Below are positions 1 through 7,595 of a stretch of DNA of 64,000 nucleotides, in pieces. The stretch is taken from contig VBDR01000023.1 of the NCBI GenBank assembly GCA_005882135.1, forward strand, positions 57,248 to 121,247, in the 5' to 3' direction. The position numbers and the translations under genes were made by a program. Positions within the stretch are counted from its first letter, which is position 1, and each line of letters opens with the position of its first letter. This stretch comes from Chloroflexota bacterium (lineage in GTDB: Bacteria; Chloroflexota; Dormibacteria; Dormibacterales; Dormibacteraceae). Under the pieces are notes generated by a model that searched no databases, was not told where the DNA came from, and was given only the letters and a program-made list of their open reading frames with translations.

Positions 1-561
1 GATCGATGGCTCGGGTCGATGTCGACCAACGTGATGGCCGCCCGCGGCGGAATGCACGGACGCCCCCTGGCGACGGGCGATGTGATAGCGGCCGGGCAAT
101 CCGCGATGGCTGCGGTCACGGGCCGGGGCCTGGCCCGACAGCTGCGGCCGCGTTACGACGAGCACACGCTCCACCTCGTCGCGGGGCCGCACATCAGCCG
201 TCTTGGTGCGGATGCCCGCGCCGCGCTGTTCAGCTCGGCGTTTGTGGTGAGCCCCGATTCCAACCGCATGGGCTACCGGCTGGAAGGCCCTGGCCTCGAG
301 ACGTCAGGCGAGGAGCTGCTCTCCTTCGGCCTCGTCGCCGGAGCCCTGCAGCTGCCGTCCAGCGGGCAGCCGATCCTGCTCATGGCCGACCACCAGACCG
401 CCGGCGGCTACCCTGTCGTGGCGACCGTGGTCAGCGCGTCCATGGCTGTGGCGGCCCAGCTGGCGCCGGGCGATGAGGTGCGTTTTGCGGAGACGTCGAT
501 CGAAACCGCGCTTCAGATGCGCGCGGTTCAGCGCGAGGCGCTCGAGTCCCTGACCAGCTGA
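1..561 (+). CDS. pxpC: 5-oxoprolinase subunit C / biotin-dependent carboxyltransferase family, 3' part
   Basis: The frame is open from base 1, so the gene begins upstream of the window. The visible 186 residues carry the C-terminal signature of the KipA/PxpC (allophanate hydrolase subunit 2-like) fold, including SNRMGYRLEGP and a DHQTAGGYP segment. In the family, PxpC acts with PxpA and PxpB in ATP-dependent opening of 5-oxoproline to glutamate. pxpA lies 2.5 kb away on the opposite strand, which supports this rather than urea amidolyase. The last 34 bases overlap the end of the convergent DinB-like gene. Confidence 0.85.
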   Translation, partial: DRWLGSMSTNVMAARGGMHGRPLATGDVIAAGQSAMAAVTGRGLARQLRPRYDEHTLHLVAGPHISRLGADARAALFSSAFVVSPDSNRMGYRLEGPGLETSGEELLSFGLVAGALQLPSSGQPILLMADHQTAGGYPVVATVVSASMAVAAQLAPGDEVRFAETSIETALQMRAVQREALESLTS

Positions 562-1037
562 TTGATCCAGGCGATGTGCTCCGCGTAGTGCTCCCAGGTG
601 TTGCCCGCCACCCAATCGACCGCAGGCCGGTCGTCGTTGGGATCGCGCGGATCATTCGGTTGGTAGTGGTTGTACGAGAGCTGCAGGTCGTCATCGCTCA
701 GCCTGCCCAGGCGCTGCGACAGCGCGGCATGGGTGTCGCGAAAATACGCAAGCGCCTGCTCGGGAGTCTTGTCTCGGTGCAGCGCCCAGACCGCGGCGTT
801 GATCGCGTCCGTCTCCTCATCAGCCGCAGGCACGCCCATCGCGGAGCGCCGGTCACCTCCGTCGAGGAGGGCCAGGAGCGAATGCTCCCAGGCGGCGATG
901 TGAACGAGGTGATCCTTGACCGCCCAGCCGTCGGCGCCGCTCAGCGTGAGACCGGCAGGACCGAGGGACTCGACAAGTGCGGTGAGCTCCTGCCAACCCG
1001 CCTCGATGGGCTCGATGACGCCGTTGGGTGTGGTCAC
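528..1037 (-). CDS. DinB-like four-helix-bundle protein (ClbS/DfsB-like)
   Basis: 169 residues, predicted mostly helical, with the DinB/ClbS layout: early helix with GWxEL, a WAVKDHLVHIAAWEH segment, and a late NTWEHYAEHIAWI segment whose histidines resemble the metal-binding triad of the superfamily. Members include thiol-dependent transferases and uncharacterised stress proteins, so substrate is unknown. It starts with GTG overlapping the peroxiredoxin stop by 4 bases (GTGA), so it is probably translationally coupled to that selenoprotein and may share a redox or stress role. Confidence 0.75.
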   Translation of the reverse strand: MTTPNGVIEPIEAGWQELTALVESLGPAGLTLSGADGWAVKDHLVHIAAWEHSLLALLDGGDRRSAMGVPAADEETDAINAAVWALHRDKTPEQALAYFRDTHAALSQRLGRLSDDDLQLSYNHYQPNDPRDPNDDRPAVDWVAGNTWEHYAEHIAWINQLVRDSSASR

Positions 1038-1516
1038 TCGCTTCCCGCGATACCCTTCGCCTCGCCGATCACCGCGTCGTAATCTGGCTGCGGTCGCTCA
1101 CGCGACGCGACCCACGTCCACCTGATGACGCCTTGCCTGTCGATTATGAAAATCGTGCGCCGGGCCATGCCGGAGTAGCCGGCGACGTCATCGCGTCGCA
1201 CCCCGTAATCGGTCACCATCTTGCGCTCGAAGTCGCCGATCAGGTCGAACGGCAGGCCACCGAGCTCCTTGGCAAACGCCTGATGAGAGAAGACGGAGTC
1301 GACGCTGATTCCGTAGATGCCGACGCCGTTGGCAACCGCGTCCTCGTACCTTGACCGAAACTCGGTCAGCTCGGTTCTTCAACCACCCGTGAAGTCGAGA
1401 ACATAGAAAAGGAATATGAGGGCTCGATATTTCTGAAGGGCATCGCCCAGCGTCAGCTCCTGGCCGCCCGTCGTGGGCAGCTTGAAATCGGGAGCCTTCT
1501 CCCCGACCTGCAGCAC
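1034..1516 (-). CDS. AhpE/Bcp-like peroxiredoxin, predicted selenoprotein (Sec at residue 46)
   Basis: A single frame on the minus strand encodes a complete peroxiredoxin of 160 residues if the TGA at 1379-1381 is read as selenocysteine. The N-terminus (MLQVGEKAPDFKLP) is typical; the active-site segment reads FYVLDFTGG-U-RTELTEF, so the TGA sits exactly where the peroxidatic Cys belongs (T-x-x-C motif). Downstream, GISVDS and the ARRTIFIIDRQG strand are family-typical. A bSECIS-like hairpin follows the TGA. Conventional gene calling splits this into two fragments. The GTG start is preceded by a TAAACT -10 element 7 bases upstream. It reduces peroxides using thiol donors; Sec would raise reactivity. 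A Cys-to-stop error is the alternative, but the hairpin argues against it. Confidence 0.85.
1352..1368 (-). promoter_or_regulatory. bSECIS-like hairpin downstream of in-frame UGA
   Basis: Read on the minus strand, TGACCGA-GTT-TCGGTCA is a perfect 7-bp stem with a 3-base loop that starts with G. The loop begins 17 bases after the UGA. Known bacterial SECIS elements need an apical loop roughly 16-37 bases after UGA with a G in its first two positions; this fits on both counts. It would recruit SelB-GTP-Sec-tRNA. Confidence 0.8.
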
Positions 1517-1523
1517 GCGAAAG

Positions 1524-1529
1524 AGTTTA
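1524..1529 (-). promoter_or_regulatory. -10 element of the selenoprotein peroxiredoxin
   Basis: TAAACT ends 7 bases before the GTG start and overlaps the TAA stop of the upstream GNAT gene. The same TANNNT-N6-11-start layout recurs across the window, so the message may be leaderless. No clear -35. Confidence 0.5.
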
Positions 1530-2324
1530 TTCGGCTCGGCGCTCCAGCACGTACCAGCCGGAGCGCGTGGCGCCGGCGATGATGTAGCCCGCGCTCAGCG
1601 ATCCGCCGAGCGCATTGCGCAGCGCGATGCGCCATCCGCGCGCAAGCGCCGGGGCAGAGCGTCTCAACGCGACGATGTCCGCCGGCGTCTGGCATAAAAG
1701 GACGCGCGCGGACGAGGTGGCCGCAATTGGCTCCTGGTCCGCGCCGGCGGAGAGGATCGTTTCACCTCCGGCTGTTGCAAGATCGGGGTCCGGTGCATCG
1801 CCGGCGGCCGCCGCCTCGGCCTGGCGCGAGTCGAGTTCCCAGCGGATGAGCAGGCGGTCCGATTCGTCCCCGGCGTTGATCCCATCCCGCATCTCCCCAT
1901 AGAAATCGACCAGGTAGCGCGGCGCCACGGCGCCGAGCTTGGTGAGGTTGAAGTAGGCGTTCCGGCGCACAAGGGGGTCGGTCGTCCACTCCATCGATGT
2001 GACCCCACGCGCGAGGCACCACCGCCTCTGATGCTGCTTGAGCTCGAATCCAAGGCCGTGCGCCTCGCTGCCCGGGAGCACGCCAAGGATGTGCGAGTGC
2101 ATGTGCAGGTGTTCGGAGGGATCGCGGCCCAGCCAGCCCACGAGGCCACCGATGAGGCGTCCGTCCAGGAATGCGCCCGCAACGTAATTCCCCGAATGGG
2201 CGAGCGCCTTGAGGATGTCCGAGCTGATCGGCGGCTCACCAGGGCGACCCCACACGACCGCAAAGAGTTCGGCCAGCCGGCGCAGGTCCGCGAGCTCGCT
2301 CAACCCGGAGATCTCGTACTTCAT
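1527..2324 (-). CDS. GNAT-superfamily acetyltransferase (COG3375-like)
   Basis: 265 residues. The first ~160 residues resemble the predicted GNAT family typified by COG3375: VVWGRPGEPPISSD, GGxVGAxLDGRLIGGLVGW strands, SHILGVLPGSEAHGLGFELKQHQR (acetyl-CoA loop) and an ARGVTSMEWTTDPLVRRNAYFNLTKLG segment characteristic of this group. Substrate unknown. The ATG overlaps the stop of the upstream membrane protein (ATGA), so it is coupled in the same operon. Confidence 0.8.
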   Translation of the reverse strand: MKYEISGLSELADLRRLAELFAVVWGRPGEPPISSDILKALAHSGNYVAGAFLDGRLIGGLVGWLGRDPSEHLHMHSHILGVLPGSEAHGLGFELKQHQRRWCLARGVTSMEWTTDPLVRRNAYFNLTKLGAVAPRYLVDFYGEMRDGINAGDESDRLLIRWELDSRQAEAAAAGDAPDPDLATAGGETILSAGADQEPIAATSSARVLLCQTPADIVALRRSAPALARGWRIALRNALGGSLSAGYIIAGATRSGWYVLERRAE

Positions 2325-3100
2325 GCCAGACCGAGGCGGCGGCCGACCAGGAGCGAGGCAGCCTGTACTAAGAGCGCGCAGACGATCGCCGAGATGAAGG
2401 CGAAAACGATGCCGTTGGGCAACAGCAGCGCCAGGACCAGGAAGAACGAAGCGAACGCGAAAAGCCCGAACAACAGCCCGCGCAGCACGCCGACGGCTGA
2501 AGCCGGGCCCTGGATCCGGTGCGCGAATGCGGCGAGCACGGTCGCGTAAAGGGGGAACGGAGCGAGGAGGCCGGCGAGGCGCGGACCGAGAAGAGGCGCC
2601 GCCGTCGTCAACGCGACTACGAACGCGGTGGCGACGAACATGCGAGCAGGGATGTCCCAACGCGGGAAATCGACCTGCCTGGCGCTGCGGGTGGCCTGAC
2701 CAGGCATCAAGAACAAAGAGACCACCAGAACCACGATCGTGACGACAAAGAATGCAGGCGCCGGCAGGATGAAGGTGTCGAGCACGATCGTGGCGGCGGC
2801 GAACGCGATCGCCGCCGCCGCCAGCGAGGCCGCCCAACCAGATCGTTGAGCCACCCACGAGTAGGCCAGGCAGAACGCAGCCTGCGAAGCGGTGCCGGCC
2901 ATGATCCCGGCGGCCGCGCCGGCGGCAAAACGCGGCCCTGGATCGAGGGCAAGAAAAAATGCGATCGGGGCTGAGGTGAACGGCATCCCGATCAGCCACC
3001 CACCGACGCCTGATCCCCACCTTCGGCCGGCGAGGCTTGCGCCGCCGACGAGCACGGGCGTCAGGATGAGCTTGAGGGCCAGGGCGCCGGCCGGAGTCAC
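2321..3100 (-). CDS. Polytopic membrane protein of unknown function
   Basis: 259 residues, with about seven or eight hydrophobic stretches covering nearly the whole protein and Gly/Ala-rich helices (for example AAAAIAFAAATIVLDTFIL). I do not recognise a characterised family. The GTG start overlaps the pxpA stop by 4 bases and its own stop overlaps the GNAT start, so it is embedded in the moaC-moaB-pxpA operon. Position next to pxpA suggests, without proof, a transporter. Confidence 0.75.
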   Translation of the reverse strand: MTPAGALALKLILTPVLVGGASLAGRRWGSGVGGWLIGMPFTSAPIAFFLALDPGPRFAAGAAAGIMAGTASQAAFCLAYSWVAQRSGWAASLAAAAIAFAAATIVLDTFILPAPAFFVVTIVVLVVSLFLMPGQATRSARQVDFPRWDIPARMFVATAFVVALTTAAPLLGPRLAGLLAPFPLYATVLAAFAHRIQGPASAVGVLRGLLFGLFAFASFFLVLALLLPNGIVFAFISAIVCALLVQAASLLVGRRLGLA

Positions 3101-3774
3101 CGCGTCAGCTGGGTCGTCTCGATGCCGGCGTCGCGGAGCGCCTGCCGGACCGTCGCCGCGACCTGGGCCGCGCCTTTGGTGTCGCCGTGGACGCAGATCG
3201 TGTCGTAGCGGCCCGACTTGGCGAGAGCGACGGCCTGCTGCGCCGCCCGCGGCGGGTTCAAGAGCGCGCCTGACTCGCTGCGGGGCGCCAGGCTGCCGTC
3301 CGGCAGCATGAGGCGGTCCGCGAAGCCTTCGCGGTAAGCCGGGATGCCGGCCCGCTCGGCCGCAGCCCGGATCTCGAATTCCGGTTGCCCGACCAGGCCC
3401 ACGCCGTGCGCCTTCGCGACCCGGGCGAGCGCATCTGCCGCGGCCGCGTCGCGCTGGCAGCGGTGATAGAGCGCGCCGTGTGGCTTGACATAGGCGATGG
3501 GCGCGATCGCGGCCAAACCCGCGACCTGAAACGCGATCAGCGCCTCGATCTCATCCGCCGAAAGCGATCGCTCGTGGCGGCCGAAGCCGGCGCGATCGTC
3601 ATAGCCGGGGTGCGCGCCAACCTCCACCCCGAGCTTGCGGCAGCGCCAGGCGGTCGCGATCGTGATCGTGGCCGAGCCGGCGTGGACGCCACACGCCACG
3701 TTGGCGCTGTCGACGCAGGCGAGGATCGCCTCGTCTTCGCCGGCGCCCTCACCGATATCGGCGTTGAGATTCAC
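3097..3774 (-). CDS. pxpA: 5-oxoprolinase subunit A (LamB/YcsF family)
   Basis: 225 residues starting at GTG with the hallmark [10 protein letters not shown], followed by ANVACGVHAG, VGAHPGYDDRAGFGR and IAYVKPHGALYH, all diagnostic of the LamB/YcsF family. With PxpB and PxpC it converts 5-oxo-L-proline to L-glutamate using ATP. The start is fixed by the GTGA overlap with moaB and by the conserved N-terminus; a much longer upstream extension in this frame is antisense noise. pxpC lies at the window start; pxpB is probably just outside. Confidence 0.92.
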   Translation of the reverse strand: MNLNADIGEGAGEDEAILACVDSANVACGVHAGSATITIATAWRCRKLGVEVGAHPGYDDRAGFGRHERSLSADEIEALIAFQVAGLAAIAPIAYVKPHGALYHRCQRDAAAADALARVAKAHGVGLVGQPEFEIRAAAERAGIPAYREGFADRLMLPDGSLAPRSESGALLNPPRAAQQAVALAKSGRYDTICVHGDTKGAAQVAATVRQALRDAGIETTQLTR

Positions 3775-4253
3775 TCGTGGTGCGTGTCGCCGTGGAGCAG
3801 CTGAATCGCGTGCGGCAGCGCAGGCATCACAGCTTGAAGTGATTCGGTGGCGCCGTTGACGCTGCCTGGCACGTTGAGGATCAGGGACTGGCCGCGCACG
3901 CCCGCGCCCCCGCGAGAGAGCGCCGCCATCGGCGTGCTCGACGAACCGGCCCTGCGCATCAGCTCGCCGAGACCAGGCACCTCGTAGTCGATGAGCATCG
4001 CCGTCGCCTGGGGGGTCACGTCTCTCGGACCCAGGCCGGTGCCGCCTGTCGTCACCACAAGGTCCTGGCCGTCGACGACTGCGGCCGCGATCGCGTCGGA
4101 GATGCGTTCCTGTTTGTCCGGCACGACCTCGGGACCGGAGACCTGGAAGCCGGCTGCCTTCAACAGCTCGATCACAGCGGGGCCGCTGATATCGTCGCGG
4201 GTCCCTGCCGACACGCCGTCGCTGACGGTGATCACATGCGCGCGGGGATTCAT
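3771..4253 (-). CDS. moaB: Molybdenum cofactor biosynthesis protein B (MogA/MoaB family)
   Basis: 160 residues from the ATG that overlaps the moaC stop (ATGA); an in-frame ATG 15 bases upstream is possible. Conserved features are [15 protein letters not shown] near the N-terminus, the [16 protein letters not shown] nucleotide/pterin-binding loop, and the late PGSVNGATE segment. The family adenylates molybdopterin before molybdenum insertion. It is coupled to moaC and pxpA. XdhC at 8.7 kb suggests the organism makes molybdenum hydroxylases such as CO or xanthine dehydrogenase. Confidence 0.92.
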   Translation of the reverse strand: MNPRAHVITVSDGVSAGTRDDISGPAVIELLKAAGFQVSGPEVVPDKQERISDAIAAAVVDGQDLVVTTGGTGLGPRDVTPQATAMLIDYEVPGLGELMRRAGSSSTPMAALSRGGAGVRGQSLILNVPGSVNGATESLQAVMPALPHAIQLLHGDTHHE

Positions 4254-4729
4254 TCCCTTCTTTTCCAAGTGCCCGAGCGTCCGCCGGATTTCTCGAGCAG
4301 GCGAATCCTTTCGAGAAAGACGCCACGCTCGACACCCTTGATCATGTCGATCAGCGTCAACCCCGCGACCGCGGCCGCGGTGAGCGCTTCCATCTCGACC
4401 CCCGTCTGACCGACGACGCGCGCCCTGGTCAGGATCCGCACACCGCCGGCGACGAACTCGAAGTCGACGCTCACGCTTGTCAGCGGCAGTGGGTGGCAGA
4501 GGGGAATGAGGTCCGCCGTCCGTTTCGCGGCCATGATGCCGGCGATCCGCGCGACCTGTAGGGCATCGCCCTTGGCCGTCCCTTCACGCACCGCCTGCAC
4601 GGTTTCTGCCTCCATGCGCACCATGCACTCGGCAGTCGCCTCGCGCACGGTTGCGGTCTTGTCCGCGACGTCGACCATCCGCGCAGCACCCTTCTCATCG
4701 AGATGAGTCAGTCGTTTCGCCACCGGCAT
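4250..4729 (-). CDS. moaC: Cyclic pyranopterin monophosphate synthase
   Basis: 159 residues, the normal size for Moa[16 protein letters not shown] at the N-terminus, [18 protein letters not shown] (active-site Cys-His region) and [22 protein letters not shown] are the family signatures. It makes cyclic pyranopterin monophosphate from the MoaA product in the first step of molybdenum cofactor synthesis. It is the first gene of the minus-strand operon running to DinB; moaA is not in the window. Confidence 0.95.
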   Translation of the reverse strand: MPVAKRLTHLDEKGAARMVDVADKTATVREATAECMVRMEAETVQAVREGTAKGDALQVARIAGIMAAKRTADLIPLCHPLPLTSVSVDFEFVAGGVRILTRARVVGQTGVEMEALTAAAVAGLTLIDMIKGVERGVFLERIRLLEKSGGRSGTWKRRE

Positions 4730-4735
4730 CAGGAT

Positions 4736-5449
4736 ATGCGGATGTCCGGCACCGACGGCGTGCTGTTCGACTACGGCCGCACCTTGGTCACGTTCGCTTA
4801 TCCGACAGACGAGCTTCTGCGTGTGCTCGGCGAGTTCCGCCCCAGAATCGAGGCCGCCCTCGGCGTTCCGTCACCGGAGGCAAGAACGATCCTCCACGAC
4901 GTGCTGCTGCCCATGGAGAAATACGTCGAGAGCAAGAGTGAGGACGAGGTCGATTACGCCGGCGTCTACCGCGATTCATGGGGCCGCGCGGGATTGCGGC
5001 TGCCGGACGCCCTGCTGAGCGAGATCCTCGACGCCGAGCAGCAGTGCTGGGACCGTGCGGTCGAGGTCGACCGCGACGCGCTGCGCGTGCTCCGATGGCT
5101 TCGTGAACGCGGAATCAAGCGGGGCGTCTGCTCCAACGCTCCGTTTCCGCCGGAGATGATGCGTCGCCAGGTCAAGAGCAACGGTATCGCCGGGCTGGTC
5201 GATGCGATCGTCTTCTCCAGTGAGGTCGGTCGGCGCAAGCCGGCGCCGGAGGTCTATCAAGCCGCGCTGGATGCGATCGCGACGACAGCTGATCGAACGC
5301 TTTTTGTTGGCGACCGCGTGCGCGAGGACTACGAAGGGCCGCGCGCGCTGGGCATGCGCGCGGTGATCGTCACCAGGCACGCCGACGAGCATCCACCGAA
5401 GGGCGTCCCCATCCTCGGATCACTGGCCGAGGTGCCGTCGCTGCTGTGA
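4736..5449 (+). CDS. HAD-family hydrolase
   Basis: About 237 residues. Motif I is [10 protein letters not shown]: the nucleophile Asp is present but the usual second Asp (DxD) is Gly, seen in some HAD subgroups. Motif II is in GVCSNAPFP, motif III is the K in [14 protein letters not shown], and motif IV is [22 protein letters not shown] helical cap lies between motifs I and II. A phosphatase-like role on a small substrate is likely; the missing acid/base Asp makes true phosphatase activity uncertain. The start at 4736 avoids overlap with divergent moaC; an ATG at 4703 is possible. Confidence 0.8.
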   Translation: MRMSGTDGVLFDYGRTLVTFAYPTDELLRVLGEFRPRIEAALGVPSPEARTILHDVLLPMEKYVESKSEDEVDYAGVYRDSWGRAGLRLPDALLSEILDAEQQCWDRAVEVDRDALRVLRWLRERGIKRGVCSNAPFPPEMMRRQVKSNGIAGLVDAIVFSSEVGRRKPAPEVYQAALDAIATTADRTLFVGDRVREDYEGPRALGMRAVIVTRHADEHPPKGVPILGSLAEVPSLL

Positions 5450-5688
5450 GCGAGCCGAAAAAGCGACCGAGCGCGCTGTGGCTCTTGTTCTACGGGCGCC
5501 GGCGTCGCGGTTTTCCGTGGCTGCTGGCAGCCGTCCTGGTCGTGATCTTCGGCTTTGGCGCTCTCTTCGCGATTCCGGGCGGCGCGGATGCATCACGCAC
5601 AGTCGCCGGCGTGGTGTTTGGCTTGCTGATCGCGGGGGCGATCGTGCTGGCCATCGTCGCCGTGCTGCGGCCTCGGCGCCGCCCCTGA
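5446..5688 (+). CDS. Small two-helix membrane protein
   Basis: 80 residues, Lys/Arg-rich N-terminus and two hydrophobic helices (about residues 23-43 and 52-73) ending in RPRRRP. GTG start overlaps the HAD stop (GTGA). No recognised family. Its 3' part lies antisense to the overlong tail of larB, so one of the two ends may be wrong. Confidence 0.55.
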   Translation: MSEPKKRPSALWLLFYGRRRRGFPWLLAAVLVVIFGFGALFAIPGGADASRTVAGVVFGLLIAGAIVLAIVAVLRPRRRP

Positions 5689-6443
5689 GCCACGCGCCCC
5701 GCGATCAGCGCCGCGGCGGCGCCCGCGCCCACCCCGTTGTCGATGTTGACCACGGTCAGACCGGTCGAGCACGACTGGAGCATGGTGGTGAGCGCGGCCT
5801 CGCCTGCGCCCCCGCGACCGTATCCGGTCGACACCGGAAGCCCGATCACCGGGAGCTCGATGAGTCCCGCGACGAGACCGGGCAGCACGCCATCCATGCC
5901 GGCCGCGACGACGATCACATCGGCGCCCCATTCGAGCATCCCGGCAAGCGGGCCCACGAATCGGTGCAGGCCCGCAACCCCGAGGTCGGCCTCCAACCGC
6001 GCCTGGATGCCACACGCCTCGACGACCATGCGGGCCTCGTCGGCCACCGGGACGTCCGAGGTGCCGGCGGTGAGAATGCCGGCTTTCGCCGCCACCCGCT
6101 CGGGTGTGAATCCCTCTCGGATCACGCGCGCCGAGCTGTGGTATCGGACCAGGGCCATGCTTGCGCGCGCCGCGGCATCGCGCAGCGCTGACTCATGTGC
6201 GTCACTCATGCGACTGACCAGGCCCTGGCCCTGGCGCTCCGCCAGCGCAACCGCCAGCCGGCCTGTTTCCTCGGGCGACTTGCCGGTGGCCAGGACGACT
6301 TCCGGGATGCCGCGCCGCAGGTAGCGTCCGAGGTCGAGGCGCGCCCGCCCGCCAAGCTCGTCGAGCTGAAGGCGCCGCAGCTCAGCCAGCGCGTCTTCCT
6401 CGCTGAGCTCGCCCGCGATGAGCCGGCGCAGCACGTCTCTCAC
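5490..6443 (-). CDS. larB: Nickel-pincer cofactor biosynthesis protein LarB
   Basis: Residues 1-250 match the LarB / AIR-carboxylase-like family: N-terminal EEDALAELRRLQ, RxGIPEVVLATGKSPEETGRL, TAGTSDVPVADEA, ADVIVVAAGMDGVLPGLVAGL and VVNIDNGVGAGAAAALIAG. LarB carboxylates and hydrolyses nicotinate adenine dinucleotide for the lactate-racemase nickel pincer cofactor. The GTG start overlaps the upstream stop (GTGA). The frame runs some 60 residues past the normal family end with low-complexity Arg/Thr/Pro sequence, antisense to the small membrane gene. Confidence 0.88.
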   Translation of the reverse strand: MRDVLRRLIAGELSEEDALAELRRLQLDELGGRARLDLGRYLRRGIPEVVLATGKSPEETGRLAVALAERQGQGLVSRMSDAHESALRDAAARASMALVRYHSSARVIREGFTPERVAAKAGILTAGTSDVPVADEARMVVEACGIQARLEADLGVAGLHRFVGPLAGMLEWGADVIVVAAGMDGVLPGLVAGLIELPVIGLPVSTGYGRGGAGEAALTTMLQSCSTGLTVVNIDNGVGAGAAAALIAGRVAQGRRRGRSTATMASTIAPAISKPNTTPATVRDASAPPGIAKRAPKPKITTRTAASSHGKPRRRRP

Positions 6444-6901
6444 AGCCCGAGCAGGACCTCGCGCATGCGCTGCCAGTGGGTGCCGGCCCAGTAGATGCGG
6501 CCGCAGTCGGGGCATTCGGAGTAGCGCGACTGCGTGCGCCGGACGTAGGGCGGCACGCGCTCCGCGACCACCGCCGGTACCCGCGATTCCAGCTCGGAGT
6601 TGCATTCGATGCAGCGTGTCAGCGCCTCTTTGAGCTCGAGGCCGAGCTCGGCAAAGACCTGCCGCAGCTGCTTGGTCACCTCGTCGTCGCGGATCAGAAT
6701 TGCGCGCACCACGCCGGTCTGGATCACGCGCCTTCGGGTGAGGTCTCGGTCGCGCGTCAGCAGCACCCGGTTTTCCGCCGCGGCTTCGCGGACGAGCTCG
6801 GAATCCTCGATGCGGGCGTGGTAAGAGGCGTCGTAACCGAGCGCGCGCAGCCAGCGCGCAAGCCGCCCGACGTTGCAGTCGGCGAGAAACCGGGGCCTCA
6901 C
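6440..6901 (-). CDS. Mut7-C RNase domain protein
   Basis: About 153 residues. The N-terminal half is the PIN-like Mut7-C fold: RFLADCNVGRLARWLRALGYD, then DSELVREAAAENRVLLTRDRDL. The C-terminal half has a four-Cys zinc ribbon (CIECNSEL ... CPDCGRIYWAGTHWQRM). The family is a predicted RNase; targets are unknown. A GTG at 6901 giving VRPRFLAD is chosen over 6934, which would run into the divergent cupin. It is coupled to larB by a 4-base overlap. Confidence 0.82.
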   Translation of the reverse strand: MRPRFLADCNVGRLARWLRALGYDASYHARIEDSELVREAAAENRVLLTRDRDLTRRRVIQTGVVRAILIRDDEVTKQLRQVFAELGLELKEALTRCIECNSELESRVPAVVAERVPPYVRRTQSRYSECPDCGRIYWAGTHWQRMREVLLGL

Positions 6902-6912
6902 CCAAGCAATCT

Positions 6913-6918
6913 TAGAAT
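6913..6918 (+). promoter_or_regulatory. -10 element of the cupin gene
   Basis: TAGAAT, then 6 bases (CGCGAT), then the GTG start. Spacing predicts transcription beginning at or near the start codon. Confidence 0.5.
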
Positions 6919-6924
6919 CGCGAT

Positions 6925-7197
6925 GTGGCGACATTCGACGAGCTGATGGCGAAGCTCAAAACCGAGGCCGCCGGCTGCTACTCGTGGTCGAACGGCCCGG
7001 GCGACCGCTACGCGGCTCACAGCCACGGCTACGAGAAGGTCCTTTACTGCGTCGATGGATCGATCACCTTCGTGCTCGAAAGCGAGGGCCGCCGCCTCGA
7101 GCTGAAGCCCGGAGACCGCATGGTCCTGCCCGCGGGGACGGTGCATTCGGCGGTTGTCGGAGGGTCGGGATGCACCTGCGTCGAGGGCCATCGCTAG
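6925..7197 (+). CDS. Small cupin-domain protein
   Basis: 90 residues forming one cupin barrel: HSHGYEKVLYCVDGSITFVLE supplies the first metal-binding motif (H-x-H...E) and LKPGDRMVLPAGTVHSAVVG the second (final His). Single small cupins bind a metal and act as sugar, organic acid or sensor domains; the substrate cannot be told. The leaderless-type promoter and opposite orientation to Mut7-C make it its own transcription unit. Confidence 0.82.
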   Translation: MATFDELMAKLKTEAAGCYSWSNGPGDRYAAHSHGYEKVLYCVDGSITFVLESEGRRLELKPGDRMVLPAGTVHSAVVGGSGCTCVEGHR

Positions 7198-7223
7198 GCT
7201 CATCTCCTCGCAGTCTTGGGGCG

Positions 7224-7229
7224 TAATAT
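7224..7229 (+). promoter_or_regulatory. -10 element before the zinc-ribbon gene
   Basis: TAATAT, 11 bases before the ATG at 7241; no ribosome-binding site between. Supports that ATG over an in-frame upstream start. Confidence 0.45.
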
Positions 7230-7240
7230 GGGTCGCTGCG

Positions 7241-7588
7241 ATGGGCATAATCGAGTTCATCCGCGATCGGGCGCGCTTTTACAACTGCCCGGTCTGCGGG
7301 CGCAGCCTGAAGGGCTGCGACGTCCAGGTACTGAGCCACGAGGACGAGAGTTTTCGCCTCCAGGTGACGTGTGCACAGTGCCAGGTGACTTTCGTCGTCG
7401 TGCTCGCAATCGCGGGCGGCGCGATGGAGGAAATCGAAAATTCGACGTCCGAACCGGCCGAGGAGCCGGTGGCGGCCGCGGAGCCCATCAGCGTCGACGA
7501 GATCCTCGACCTTCACCTTTATCTCAAGGGCTTCCAGGGCACGCTCACGGAGCTGATCCACCAACCGGATCCAACCAGCCGCGGCTGA
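7241..7588 (+). CDS. Small zinc-ribbon protein of unknown function
   Basis: 115 residues from MGIIEFIRDRARFYN. Two Cys pairs (CPVCGRSLKGC and CAQCQ, about residues 15-48) form a probable zinc ribbon, followed by an acidic linker and a conserved-looking C-terminal helix (SVDEILDLHLYLKGFQGTLTEL). Similar small zinc proteins occur near transcription and iron-sulfur genes. It lies 7 bases before the cysteine desulfurase and is probably cotranscribed. Confidence 0.7.
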   Translation: MGIIEFIRDRARFYNCPVCGRSLKGCDVQVLSHEDESFRLQVTCAQCQVTFVVVLAIAGGAMEEIENSTSEPAEEPVAAAEPISVDEILDLHLYLKGFQGTLTELIHQPDPTSRG

Positions 7589-7595
7589 GCCGGCG

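Noticed and set aside
1034..1382. Peroxiredoxin as two separate short genes or a pseudogene
   Set aside because: Both pieces are in one frame, split only by TGA at the catalytic codon, with intact flanking motifs and a SECIS-like hairpin; a random stop would not land there.
1527..3020. A 497-residue protein covering GNAT plus upstream sequence
   Set aside because: The upstream 230 residues are antisense-frame, Arg-rich noise over the membrane-protein gene; the GNAT starts at the ATGA overlap at 2324.
5490..6905. A 471-residue fused protein spanning Mut7-C and LarB
   Set aside because: The N-terminal part of that frame is noise over the Mut7-C gene; the GTGA overlap at 6440-6443 defines two separate genes.
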